Of a stretch of 11,655 bases of DNA, positions 1-7,822 are shown in pieces; the first letter of the stretch is position 1; every line of letters starts with the position of its first letter. The notes beneath the pieces are model-generated. The model did no database searches. It worked only from the letters and a program-made list of their open reading frames with translations, and was not told where the DNA came from. The position numbers were made by a program, and so were the translations under genes. This DNA is from Chitinophagaceae bacterium. GTDB lineage: Bacteria; Bacteroidota; Bacteroidia; Chitinophagales; Chitinophagaceae. Where the stretch lies: the NCBI GenBank assembly GCA_008080615.1, contig VIKJ01000013.1:1-11655 (forward strand), read 5' to 3'.

Positions 1-41
1 AGTAAAGAACTATGAATAACTTTATAGTTCAATTATTGTTT

Positions 42-2117
42 ATGAAAACCTCCTCATTCCTTATCCTACTTTTCTTGTTAGGATCTGCAATCTCCACTTC
101 TGCACAAAAAACAATTCACACTTATTCACCCAACAAAAAAATTCAATTACATATTGAGCAATCGGTTGATGGAGCTATTACATACAGCATTAATTATAAA
201 GAACAAGCTGTAATACTGCCATCCACTTTTAATTTCAAACTGAACAAGCCAAATCTGTTATTAAATAAGTTTACAATTACTGCAATAGACTCATCTAGAG
301 TAAATGAAAGCTGGAAGCCGGTTTGGGGCGAGCTAGCTACCATACAAAACAATTATCAGGAACTTGCTTTAACACTTACAGATAAAAACAATACTGGCAT
401 TGTATTAAAATTAATCTATCGAGTATTTGATGGAGGTGCTGCATTTAGGTATGAATTTCCTACACAACAAAATTTAAAACATTTTATTATAGGCGATGAA
501 TTATCACAATTTAATTTGGCAGGCAATCACAAAACTTTTTGGATACCAGGAGATTTTGATACAAATGAATACAGGTATACCACTACTAAACTTACAGAAG
601 TTGATGTAGCAAAAGCACAGCAAGAAGAAGATGCTATTTTAACAGCCATTCCTTTAGCCGTTAGCAGGGTGCAAACTCCGTTGATGATGAAAACAGATAA
701 GGGCTTGTACATTAATATACACGAAGCAGCACTGGTAAATTATCCTGCCATGCATTTATTGATTGATAAAGAAAAATTATCACTCACTACACAATTGGTA
801 CCAGATGCGGTAGGTAATAAAGCCTATTTAATAGCCCCAGCAAAAACACCCTGGAGAACTATTATCGTAAGCGATCAGGCTACAGAAATATTGGCTTCCA
901 AAATGATTTTAAATTTAAACGAGCCTAGTGCAATTACCAACACTTCATTTATAAAACCACAAAAATTTGTAGGTGTATGGTGGGAAATGTTTAACGGAAA
1001 ATCTGCATGGGATAGTACTTCGGGCAAACATGGCGCCACCACTGCCAATGTAAAAAAATACATTGATTTTGCTTCTAAAAATGGAATAGACGCTGTATTG
1101 GTAGAAGGATGGAATAGAGGTTGGGAAGATTGGAGTGGACAATGGAAAGAAAATGTATTTGATTTTATTACACCTTATGGAGACTATGATATGAATGAAC
1201 TAAGCCGTTATGCAAAAGCAAAAAAGGTAAAGATCATTATGCACCATGAAACATCAGGATCTGTTACCAATTATGAACGATATATGGATACAGCCTATCG
1301 TTATATGATTAATCATGGAATGAACAGTGTAAAATCGGGCTATGTAGGAAAAATCATTCCAAGAGGTGAATACCATGACGGGCAGTGGATGGTAAATCAC
1401 TACAATAGGGTAGCCGAAAAAATGGGGGCTTATAAAATTATGTTAGATGCACATGAGCCAGTGCGCCCAACAGGCTTATCAAGAACCTATCCCAATTGGA
1501 TGGCAAGTGAAGCAGCAAGAGGCAATGAGTTCAATGGTTTTAGTAGAGGTAATTTACCCGAACATGAAACCATTTTACCTTTTACCAGAATCATGGGAGG
1601 ACCAATGGATTACACACCGGGTATATTTAGGATGAAATTAGATAGGTATGATAGAAACAAAAAAAACAAAGTACATACTACACTTACCAAGCAACTTGCA
1701 TTGTATGTAACCTTGTATAGCCCTATTCAGATGGCAGCAGATATGCCAGAAAATTATGAAGCACATATGGATGCATTTCAATTTATAAAAGATGTAGCAG
1801 TAGATTGGGATGATACCAAAATTTTAGAAGCAGAACCTGGAGACTATATAACCACTGCAAGGAAAGCAAAGGGCAAGCAAGACTGGTTTATTGGCAGCAT
1901 AACCGATGAAAATGCAAGAATAGCAACTCTTTCAATGAACTTTTTAACAGCAGGAAAAAAATATGAAGCCACTATTTATAGAGATGCCATTAATGCACAT
2001 TATGATTCCAACCCAGAGGCCTATTTGATAGAAAAGCAAACAGTTGATATTAATACAGTGTTATCAATTGCAGTAGCTCCAGGGGGCGGATTTGCTATTC
2101 GATTAAAACAATTATAA
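42..2117 (+). CDS. Secreted GH97 glycoside hydrolase, inverting SusB-like alpha-glucosidase type
   Basis: Predicted periplasmic or exported alpha-glucan/oligosaccharide hydrolase of family GH97. I prefer the ATG at 42 over the in-frame ATG at 12, because from 42 the protein opens with a clean signal peptide (MKTSSFLILLFLLG..., Ala-x-Ala-like site before QKT). Numbering is from Met at 42. An N-terminal beta-sandwich (about 25-290) precedes the (beta/alpha)8 barrel (begins near FVGVWWEMF at about 308) and a C-terminal beta domain (from about 587). The barrel carries HHETSG (E403), DAHEPVRPTG (E472), SEAARGNE (E490, E496). The spacings of 69, 18 and 6 residues equal those of SusB Glu439/508/526/532, that is base, base/Ca ligand, Ca ligand and acid. 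E153 in GDELSQF is a probable equivalent of Ca ligand Glu194. VKSGYVG has Gly where retaining GH97 enzymes have the nucleophile Asp, so an inverting mechanism is inferred. The length of 691 aa is normal. No SusC/SusD partner is visible. The substrate remains a family-level inference. Confidence 0.95.
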   Translation: MKTSSFLILLFLLGSAISTSAQKTIHTYSPNKKIQLHIEQSVDGAITYSINYKEQAVILPSTFNFKLNKPNLLLNKFTITAIDSSRVNESWKPVWGELATIQNNYQELALTLTDKNNTGIVLKLIYRVFDGGAAFRYEFPTQQNLKHFIIGDELSQFNLAGNHKTFWIPGDFDTNEYRYTTTKLTEVDVAKAQQEEDAILTAIPLAVSRVQTPLMMKTDKGLYINIHEAALVNYPAMHLLIDKEKLSLTTQLVPDAVGNKAYLIAPAKTPWRTIIVSDQATEILASKMILNLNEPSAITNTSFIKPQKFVGVWWEMFNGKSAWDSTSGKHGATTANVKKYIDFASKNGIDAVLVEGWNRGWEDWSGQWKENVFDFITPYGDYDMNELSRYAKAKKVKIIMHHETSGSVTNYERYMDTAYRYMINHGMNSVKSGYVGKIIPRGEYHDGQWMVNHYNRVAEKMGAYKIMLDAHEPVRPTGLSRTYPNWMASEAARGNEFNGFSRGNLPEHETILPFTRIMGGPMDYTPGIFRMKLDRYDRNKKNKVHTTLTKQLALYVTLYSPIQMAADMPENYEAHMDAFQFIKDVAVDWDDTKILEAEPGDYITTARKAKGKQDWFIGSITDENARIATLSMNFLTAGKKYEATIYRDAINAHYDSNPEAYLIEKQTVDINTVLSIAVAPGGGFAIRLKQL

Positions 2118-2155
2118 AAAGAGTAAATTGCATAAATCTTTAAAATAAATAAATC

Positions 2156-3199
2156 ATGTCTATAACTAAAGCATACGCAGCGCAGGGAGCCACCACTCCA
2201 TTAACGCCATTTAATTTTGAAAGAAGAGAACCAGGAGCACATGATGTGCAAATTGAAATTTTATATTGTGGAGTTTGTCATTCGGATATTCACCAAGCAA
2301 GGGGTGAGTGGGGCAATTCTATTTTCCCCATGGTACCCGGGCACGAAATTGTAGGAAGAGTAACCAAGGTAGGCGCACATGTAAAAAACTTTGCCGTAGG
2401 TGATTTAGCAGGAGTAGGTTGTTTTGTAGATTCTTGCCGTGAGTGCCACAACTGTAAAGAAGGTTTAGAACAGTATTGCGATACAGGTATGGTAGGAACA
2501 TACAATGGAGTAGAAAAAGATGGCACACCAACTTATGGTGGTTATTCTACGCAAATAGTAGTGGATGAAAAATACACATTAAGGGTATCTGATAAATTAC
2601 CATTAACTGGTGTAGCGCCTTTGTTATGTGCCGGTATCACTACTTATTCTCCATTAAAACATGTAGGTGTAAAAAAAGGAGATAGAGTAGCTGTATTGGG
2701 CTTGGGTGGATTGGGCCATATGGCGGTAAAATTTGCAGTAGCATTTGGTGCAGAAGTAACTATGTTAAGTTCATCACCATCTAAAAAAGCTGATGCTGAA
2801 AGATTAGGTGCACACCATTTTGCGTTAACATCTGATGAAGCAACCATGAAGGGATTGCAAAATCATTTTGATGTGATCTTAAATACGGTTTCTGCGCAGC
2901 ACGATTATATTACTTACCTCAATTTATTGCGCACCAATGGAACCATGATTGTAGTAGGTGTACCACCAGCTCCGGTTCAAATACATGCATTCCCATTGAT
3001 CATGCAAAGAAGAAGTATTATTGGATCATTAATTGGCGGTATAAAAGAAACACAGGAGATGTTAGATTTTTGTGCCGAGCACAATATTGTTTCTGATGTA
3101 GAAGTAATCAAAATGGATTATATCAACGAGGCTTATGAAAGAATTTTAAAAAGCGATGTACGCTATCGTTTTGTAATTGATTTGGCTTCGTTAAAATAA
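2156..3199 (+). CDS. yahK: Zinc-dependent NAD(P)H alcohol dehydrogenase / aldehyde reductase, YahK type
   Basis: Medium-chain dehydrogenase/reductase of the cinnamyl-alcohol-dehydrogenase branch, expected to interconvert aldehydes and primary alcohols in the cytoplasm. Catalytic zinc ligands are visible as C38 (YCGVCHSDIH), H63-E64 (PGHE) and C158 (LLCAGITTYSPL). The structural zinc loop has C94, C97, C100 and C108 in the usual C-x2-C-x2-C-x7-C pattern. The dinucleotide fold has GLGGLG at 182-187. The second strand ends in LSSSPSKK rather than an acidic residue, which favours NADPH. The C-terminal SLIGGIKETQEMLDFCAEH and NEAYERILKSDVRYRFVID segments closely resemble E. coli YahK (349 aa; here 347 aa), as I remember that sequence. 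The gene starts 38 bp after the GH97 stop and is followed by a hairpin terminator, so the two may be co-transcribed, although a functional link to glycan use is not obvious. The physiological substrate cannot be read from sequence. Confidence 0.93.
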   Translation: MSITKAYAAQGATTPLTPFNFERREPGAHDVQIEILYCGVCHSDIHQARGEWGNSIFPMVPGHEIVGRVTKVGAHVKNFAVGDLAGVGCFVDSCRECHNCKEGLEQYCDTGMVGTYNGVEKDGTPTYGGYSTQIVVDEKYTLRVSDKLPLTGVAPLLCAGITTYSPLKHVGVKKGDRVAVLGLGGLGHMAVKFAVAFGAEVTMLSSSPSKKADAERLGAHHFALTSDEATMKGLQNHFDVILNTVSAQHDYITYLNLLRTNGTMIVVGVPPAPVQIHAFPLIMQRRSIIGSLIGGIKETQEMLDFCAEHNIVSDVEVIKMDYINEAYERILKSDVRYRFVIDLASLK

Positions 3200-3231
3200 A
3201 TGACGATAGGATTCGAAATTAAAACGGTGTA

Positions 3232-3260
3232 TTGTTGATTTGATACATCATCGTCAACAA
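3232..3260. repeat. Inverted repeat in the 3' untranslated region of the dehydrogenase gene
   Basis: TTGTTGA (3232-3238) and TCAACAA (3254-3260) are perfect 7-bp inverted copies around a 15-nt loop. A competing pairing exists between TGACGAT (3201-3207) and ATCGTCA (3250-3256). There is no T-run behind either stem, so it is not a terminator by itself. It may be a small mRNA 3'-end structure upstream of the real terminator, or chance in AT-rich DNA. Confidence 0.3.
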
Positions 3261-3301
3261 GCATTTTATAGAAATAAAATATAACTACTCTTTATTTATT
3301 C

Positions 3302-3335
3302 AAAAGCTGCTTCAAAAAACGAAGCAGCTTTTTTT
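3302..3335. terminator. Bidirectional intrinsic terminator between convergent gene sets
   Basis: A 12-bp perfect stem, AAAAGCTGCTTC (3302-3313) with GAAGCAGCTTTT (3321-3332), encloses the 7-nt loop AAAAAAC. On the plus strand the GC-containing core is followed by seven T (3329-3335), the classic form for ending the GH97-dehydrogenase transcript. Read on the minus strand, the same stem starts directly after the AlkB stop codon (3336-3334) and ends in four U. It can therefore also terminate the long minus-strand operon, though probably less efficiently. Confidence 0.85.
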
Positions 3336-3942
3336 ATTCATTGATAAAACGAAAAGTAAGATTTACCCTGGGCTGATGAACCAATTTAGTGGGCGGTAAA
3401 CGATGCAGCCAATGCGTTTGAGTGGTTCCCTTCATTACCAGTAAACTTCCGTGTTCTAAAAATACTTCCACTTTTTCTTGGGTGGTTTTATGCTTGAATG
3501 CAAATTTTCTTTCCGCTCCAAAACTAAGTGAAGCAATAGCACCATTTTTCTTCAACTCTTTTTCAGCATCACTATGCCAGGCCATTCCTTCTTCGCCCGT
3601 ATGGTATAAATTAAGCAAGCAACTATTAAATAATTCACCCGTTAATGATTCAGTTTGTTGTTTTATTTGCAGCAATAAATCATTAAAAAGCAATGCTGTT
3701 TTGGTTGTTTTAGAGTAAGTATATGGAAAAGCTTTACTACCATACCAAGCCACTTTTCTTTTGGTGACGATGCGCTTGCCATAAATGAATGCTTCATCAT
3801 TTTTCCATTCAATGGTATGCATTAATTGTGCTAATAATGTATTGGCTTCCGCATGCGGAAAAATTTTTCCATAATAATTTACCACTCCGTCTTGTGGAAG
3901 TAAATTAATTGTTGCATCGGGGCCTATACTAAATAAATCCAT
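3334..3942 (-). CDS. alkB: AlkB-family 2-oxoglutarate/Fe(II) dioxygenase, DNA alkylation repair
   Basis: Predicted cytoplasmic oxidative demethylase that removes N1-methyladenine/N3-methylcytosine-type lesions using Fe(II), O2 and 2-oxoglutarate. The iron triad is visible: H123 and D125 in MAWHSDAEKEL and H180 in HWLHRLPPT. The 2-oxoglutarate-binding arginines are R192 and R198 in PRVNLTFR, and NLYHTGEEGM (111-120) is the family NxYxxGxDxxxxHxD strand. SLSFGAERKFAF (138-149) is also typical. At 202 aa it matches the compact AlkB2/ALKBH2-like group rather than E. coli AlkB, so DNA repair is favoured over protein or RNA substrates. It is last in the minus-strand operon: its ATG lies 5 bp after the amidase stop, suggesting translational coupling. 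The stop codon abuts the shared terminator hairpin. No Ada box or other alkylation-response gene is in view. Confidence 0.93.
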   Translation of the reverse strand: MDLFSIGPDATINLLPQDGVVNYYGKIFPHAEANTLLAQLMHTIEWKNDEAFIYGKRIVTKRKVAWYGSKAFPYTYSKTTKTALLFNDLLLQIKQQTESLTGELFNSCLLNLYHTGEEGMAWHSDAEKELKKNGAIASLSFGAERKFAFKHKTTQEKVEVFLEHGSLLVMKGTTQTHWLHRLPPTKLVHQPRVNLTFRFINE

Positions 3943-3947
3943 GAAAA

Positions 3948-5630
3948 TTAAATAGGATAAAGAGTTGGTTTAAATTGAGGAATGGTTCTGTGTTTGGTTG
4001 CTTGTTCAAAAGCATAGGCAAAAGAAATGATGGTTGATTCCTTGTATGCACTGGCAATAAATGAAAGCCCAACAGGCAAACCATGCACTGCTCCCATGGG
4101 AACCGTTATATGCGGATAGCCCGCCATTGCAGCAGGAGGACAAAAATAAAATCCAGGATCTGCATCTCCATTAACTAAATCAATGGTAGCAGCAGGGCCA
4201 TAACTGGTGCCCACAATGGCATCCAATTGATTGGTGGTTAAAATAGTATCAATCATGTTACGGGCACTAGTAGATTTTGCTAAAGCTTCTTTGTATTCTT
4301 TGGAATCTAAATTGCCCTTAGCATTGCTCATTTCAATTAATTCTTGTTGAAAATAAGGCATGGCTTTAGCTGCATTCTTTTTATTGAACTCTATTAGTTC
4401 AGTCATATTTTTCACACCCTGATTTACAGTAGCAAGGTATTTATTCAACCCGTCTTTAAATTCGTAGAGCAACACCGTAAACTCAGCATCGCCCAAAGTA
4501 GCCGTTTGCTTGGTTAGTTCAATAGGCACAATCGTAGCACCTAATTTTTTAAGTGTATCAATAGCGGCTTGATACAAAGCAACCACCGATTCTTGACGGC
4601 CCTTTAAAAATGATTGCTCTACGCCAATACGTTTTCCTTTGAGTGCATCTTTTTGTAAAAATTTTGTGTAATCATTGCTGACTTTATTTACACTAGTGTT
4701 GGTGATGGGGTCTTTGCTGTCTACTCCCGTTAATGCAGCCAATAAAATAGCCGCATCCGTTACTGTTCTAGCCATGGGCCCCGCGGTATCCTGCGTAGCA
4801 GATATAGGAATAATACCAGATCGGCTTAACAAACCAACCGTAGGTTTAATACCTACAACACCACAAAATGAAGCAGGTGCAATTACCGAACCATCTGTTT
4901 CTGTACCAATAGCAATAGCACATAGATTGGCAGCAACAGCAGCTCCAGATCCTGAACTAGAACCACAGGGAGAACGATCTAAATAGTATGGATTTTTTGT
5001 TTGACCACCCCTACTACTCCAACCGCTAGAACTACGCGTACTTCTAAAATTAGCCCACTCACTTAAATTGGTTTTACCCAATAATACGGCACCTGCTTTG
5101 CGCAATTGCTCTACAATAAAAGCATCTTTAACAGCTATATTATTTTCTAGCGCAAGAGAACCCGCAGAGGTTTTCATTTTGTCGGCGGTATTGATATTGT
5201 CTTTGATTAAAACAGGAATACCATGCAAGGGTCCGCGAAGCTTTCCGTTTTTTCGTTCTTGATCGAGGGTTTCAGCAATAGCAATAGCATCGGGATTTAT
5301 TTCAATAACCGAATGCAAGGAAGGTCCATTTTTATCAATCGCTTCAATGCGTTGCAGGTATTGTTCAGTTAATTTTTTTGAGGTGGTTTTACCCGATTGC
5401 ATTTGTTCTTGCAATTGTGCAACGGTTATTTCATTTAATTCGAAATCATCGCTGAAAGCGGCATTGTTTAATGCGCTGTTGTTTTTGTCTGCAGAACCAA
5501 CCGCAGCAGCACTATTATTGCTATTGGTATTGCAAGCCGCAGCACCAATTAAAGTGGCACCAGTTGCAGCAGCTGCTGTTACACCAAAACCAGCGAGGGA
5601 ACTATTTTTTAAAAATTTTCTTCTGTTCAT
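3948..5630 (-). CDS. Tat-exported amidase-signature lipoprotein, peptide-amidase-like
   Basis: Serine amidase of the amidase-signature superfamily (GatA, FAAH and peptide amidase relatives). The N-terminus is a twin-arginine signal (R3-R4 in MNRRKFLKNSSL, then an Ala/Gly-rich hydrophobic stretch) ending in a lipobox-like GAAAC with C33. This predicts a folded, Tat-exported, lipid-anchored envelope protein. The Asn/Ser-rich tail after C33 lacks the acidic residues of a Bacteroidota surface-export signal, so a periplasm-facing location is inferred. The Ser-cisSer-Lys triad is visible as K143 (VLIKDNI), S224 (SPCGSSSGS) and S248 (TETDGSVIAPAS). The S224-S248 distance of 24 equals that between Ser202 and Ser226 of Stenotrophomonas peptide amidase, whose neighbouring sequence (GIIPIS-QDTAGPMAR) it also resembles. 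The 560 aa include an extra linker before the fold starts at about residue 65. It lies 41 bp after the SDR gene and 5 bp before alkB. The natural substrate is unknown: a C-terminal peptide amide, a lipid N-acyl amide or an aryl-acylamide are all possible. Confidence 0.92.
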   Translation of the reverse strand: MNRRKFLKNSSLAGFGVTAAAATGATLIGAAACNTNSNNSAAAVGSADKNNSALNNAAFSDDFELNEITVAQLQEQMQSGKTTSKKLTEQYLQRIEAIDKNGPSLHSVIEINPDAIAIAETLDQERKNGKLRGPLHGIPVLIKDNINTADKMKTSAGSLALENNIAVKDAFIVEQLRKAGAVLLGKTNLSEWANFRSTRSSSGWSSRGGQTKNPYYLDRSPCGSSSGSGAAVAANLCAIAIGTETDGSVIAPASFCGVVGIKPTVGLLSRSGIIPISATQDTAGPMARTVTDAAILLAALTGVDSKDPITNTSVNKVSNDYTKFLQKDALKGKRIGVEQSFLKGRQESVVALYQAAIDTLKKLGATIVPIELTKQTATLGDAEFTVLLYEFKDGLNKYLATVNQGVKNMTELIEFNKKNAAKAMPYFQQELIEMSNAKGNLDSKEYKEALAKSTSARNMIDTILTTNQLDAIVGTSYGPAATIDLVNGDADPGFYFCPPAAMAGYPHITVPMGAVHGLPVGLSFIASAYKESTIISFAYAFEQATKHRTIPQFKPTLYPI

Positions 5631-5671
5631 GGGAAAATTATTTTAACAAATGATAATAAGCTATTACAATA

Positions 5672-6670
5672 TTACAACCATCCTTGTTGTTTATACCAAT
5701 CAATTGTGTGAATTAATCCTTGTTGTAAGGGATAATCTGGAACAAAGCCCAGGGCTTTTAAAGGGCTTGCATCAACGGCCCAGTTATTGGCTTCAAATTC
5801 ATTGAGGCGTTCACTATTGAAAATGGGCGTGCTGCCTTTTAGCTTACCAATTTGATCGGCTATTTTGGCGCATATTCGGGCAAGTGTAACAGGCACTATC
5901 AGTTGAATGGTTTTTTTAGCCAATATATTTTTTACCATTCCGTTGAATTCGGTTGCAGCATAATTCATTGTATCGGAAAGTAATAAAGCAGTGTTTACTA
6001 TGGGTACATCAATGCTTAAAAAAACCGCTTTGCAAACATCAGCCACATGAATAAAACTCAATTGCTGTTGCTTGTTGCCAATAAATAATTCAATGCCCTG
6101 ATTGATTGATTTGATCAATACCAATAAATCTTTTTCACGCGGACCATATACTGTAGTAGGATGTAAAATAACAAACGGAAAATCAGGAGTTTGCTGTAAA
6201 AACTGTTCTGCTGCCAATTTGCTTTTTCCATAAGCCGTAACAGGGGCTTGTTTTTGCGCAATAGTAATGGGTGCTCCACCTACAACACCAGGCCCATAAG
6301 AAGCCAAGCTGCTGATGAAAATAAATTTATTGGGCGTTAACCCAGTATTGATTAAAGCCTGTACAAAACGTTGTGTATTGCCCAGGTTCACATCAAAATA
6401 AGCTTGCGGAAAAATAGATTTAGTAAGGCCCGCCACATGCACAACAAAATCAAAACGCCCATATTCTTTTGCGCATGTACTCAATTGATTTTCTAATACC
6501 AATTGATTGCTAAAATCTAATTCTAGTAAATATAAATTAGCATGATTAAGATATGCTTTGCTACTGCTATTACGAACACCAGCAAAAGTTGTGTAGCCTT
6601 TTTGCAAAGCCGTTTCAACTAAAAAACTGCCTATAAAACCACTGGCACCCGTTATTAAAATATTCGGCAT
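5672..6670 (-). CDS. Extended SDR (epimerase/dehydratase type), candidate ceramide reductase CerR
   Basis: NAD(P)-dependent extended short-chain dehydrogenase. The Rossmann motif TGASGFIG lies at residues 7-14 (G8, G11, G14). The catalytic residues are S120/S121 in FISSLASYGPG and Y147-K151 in AYGKSK, followed by HPTTVYGPRE (170-179), a classic extended-SDR signature. The 332 aa length is normal. By sequence alone it could be a sugar-nucleotide epimerase or a 3-beta-HSD-like reductase. Its place 11 bp behind the GNAT-type gene and one gene from serine palmitoyltransferase matches the Caulobacter ceramide pathway, where an epimerase-annotated SDR (CerR) reduces the 3-keto group of the long-chain base or 3-oxo-dihydroceramide. 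That assignment is contextual; the fold and catalytic residues are directly visible. No membrane segment is evident. The gene sits between the acyltransferase-like gene and the amidase in one probable operon. Confidence 0.88.
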   Translation of the reverse strand: MPNILITGASGFIGSFLVETALQKGYTTFAGVRNSSSKAYLNHANLYLLELDFSNQLVLENQLSTCAKEYGRFDFVVHVAGLTKSIFPQAYFDVNLGNTQRFVQALINTGLTPNKFIFISSLASYGPGVVGGAPITIAQKQAPVTAYGKSKLAAEQFLQQTPDFPFVILHPTTVYGPREKDLLVLIKSINQGIELFIGNKQQQLSFIHVADVCKAVFLSIDVPIVNTALLLSDTMNYAATEFNGMVKNILAKKTIQLIVPVTLARICAKIADQIGKLKGSTPIFNSERLNEFEANNWAVDASPLKALGFVPDYPLQQGLIHTIDWYKQQGWL

Positions 6671-6681
6671 TGTTGGCAGTA

Positions 6682-7806
6682 TTAAGATAGCTGTTTAATA
6701 AAGCATCTTCTGCGTTTGTGTTGGCGCGCATCAAAATCGTCCCATATAGATTGCACTTTGGTATTCTCTTCTAACTCGGGGTTAGACTCTGCAATTACTA
6801 TTCCATTGCGATTGAAAGCTTCATTGGTTTGTTGCAATACCAATGCATTCACGCCCTTGCCTTGATAAGCTTTATCAATACCCACCAATAGCATATCGGC
6901 TTCGTTGTTTTTCTTTAATGCTTTCAACAAGTGAATAAAACCAAAAGGAAATAAACTACCCTTGGCTTTTTGTAAAGCTGCAGATAAAGAAGGCATGGTA
7001 ATACCCACCGCAACCAGCTTATCGTTTTTATCAGCAATTAAAATGATGAACTCCGTTTTTATCATGGAGAAATACATTTTGGTATAGTAACTGATTTGTT
7101 TATCGGTTAATTCTACCACGCCATATAAATCGGAATAAGTTTCGTTGATGAGTTGAAAAATTTGTTTGGCATAAGGCAATAAGTCTTTGGCCTTTTTAAA
7201 TTTTACAATCTTTAACTGATATCTTTTTTTAACCAGCTCGGCAATTTTGTGAATCTTATCAGCGGTTTTAGCAGGCACGTTTACTCTATATTCTACCCAG
7301 TCTACATCTTTAGCGTAGCCCAGTGCTTCCATCATTTTAGGATAATAGGGGTAGTTGTAAATAGTAGCCATAGTGCCACGTTCTTCAAAACCTTCTACCA
7401 ACATTCCTTCATAATCTAAATCGGTAAAACCAAGTGGACCATGCACTGCAGTAAGGTTTTTTTCTTTGGCCCAATTTTCTACCGTATTCAATAAAGCCCT
7501 TGCTACTTCTATGTTATCAATAAAATCTATCCAACCAAAGCGCAGGTATTTATTGTTCCATTTTTCAACATAAGCTTTATGATAGATGCCCGCAATGCGG
7601 CCCACCACTTTATTGTTTTGATACGCCAACCAATACTTGGCTTCGCAATGATCAAATGCAGGATTTTTTTTAGGATCCAATGTATTGGCTTCATCAAAGC
7701 GAAGCGCCGGCACATTGTATGGATTGTTTTTATACAATTCATAGGGCAAATCAAGAAACGCGTTCATGAGTTTCTTGTTCGTTACTTCTACAATTGATAT
7801 TTCCAT
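6682..7806 (-). CDS. Double-GNAT-fold protein, candidate bacterial ceramide synthase (N-acyltransferase)
   Basis: The 374-aa protein appears to contain two GNAT-like halves. The first (about 1-170) includes WLAYQNNKVVGRIAGI, GWIDFID, GPLGFTDLDYEGMLVEGF and the YNYPYYPKMMEALGY segment. The second (about 195-374) includes FIILIADKNDKLVAVGI, an acyl-CoA-binding loop AYQGKGVNALV (Q315-G-K-G318) and ESNPELEENTKVQSIWDDF. Annotators usually call this family a hypothetical or GNAT acetyltransferase. The gene lies 16 bp after serine palmitoyltransferase and 11 bp before an epimerase-like SDR. This is the gene trio that in Caulobacter makes ceramide through Spt, bCerS and CerR, with bCerS acylating the amine of the long-chain base. 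The inferred role is therefore transfer of a fatty acyl group to 3-ketosphinganine. No transmembrane helices are obvious, unlike eukaryotic ceramide synthases. An unrelated N-acyltransferase role cannot be excluded. Confidence 0.82.
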   Translation of the reverse strand: MEISIVEVTNKKLMNAFLDLPYELYKNNPYNVPALRFDEANTLDPKKNPAFDHCEAKYWLAYQNNKVVGRIAGIYHKAYVEKWNNKYLRFGWIDFIDNIEVARALLNTVENWAKEKNLTAVHGPLGFTDLDYEGMLVEGFEERGTMATIYNYPYYPKMMEALGYAKDVDWVEYRVNVPAKTADKIHKIAELVKKRYQLKIVKFKKAKDLLPYAKQIFQLINETYSDLYGVVELTDKQISYYTKMYFSMIKTEFIILIADKNDKLVAVGITMPSLSAALQKAKGSLFPFGFIHLLKALKKNNEADMLLVGIDKAYQGKGVNALVLQQTNEAFNRNGIVIAESNPELEENTKVQSIWDDFDARQHKRRRCFIKQLS

Positions 7807-7822
7807 TGGTATAAATTAGATA

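Noticed and set aside
12..41. Upstream ATG of the GH97 gene as the true start
   Set aside because: It would add ten residues before an already complete signal peptide. It remains possible, because only 11 bp of upstream sequence is visible.
4675..4986. 103-codon plus-strand frame inside the amidase gene
   Set aside because: It is antisense to the catalytic core of a clear amidase, its sequence mirrors that gene's low-stop antisense frame, and it matches no family.
5347..5646. 99-codon plus-strand frame opposite the amidase signal peptide
   Set aside because: It comes from the Ala-rich Tat signal region read backwards; the Leu/Ala-rich look is a shadow of that codon bias.
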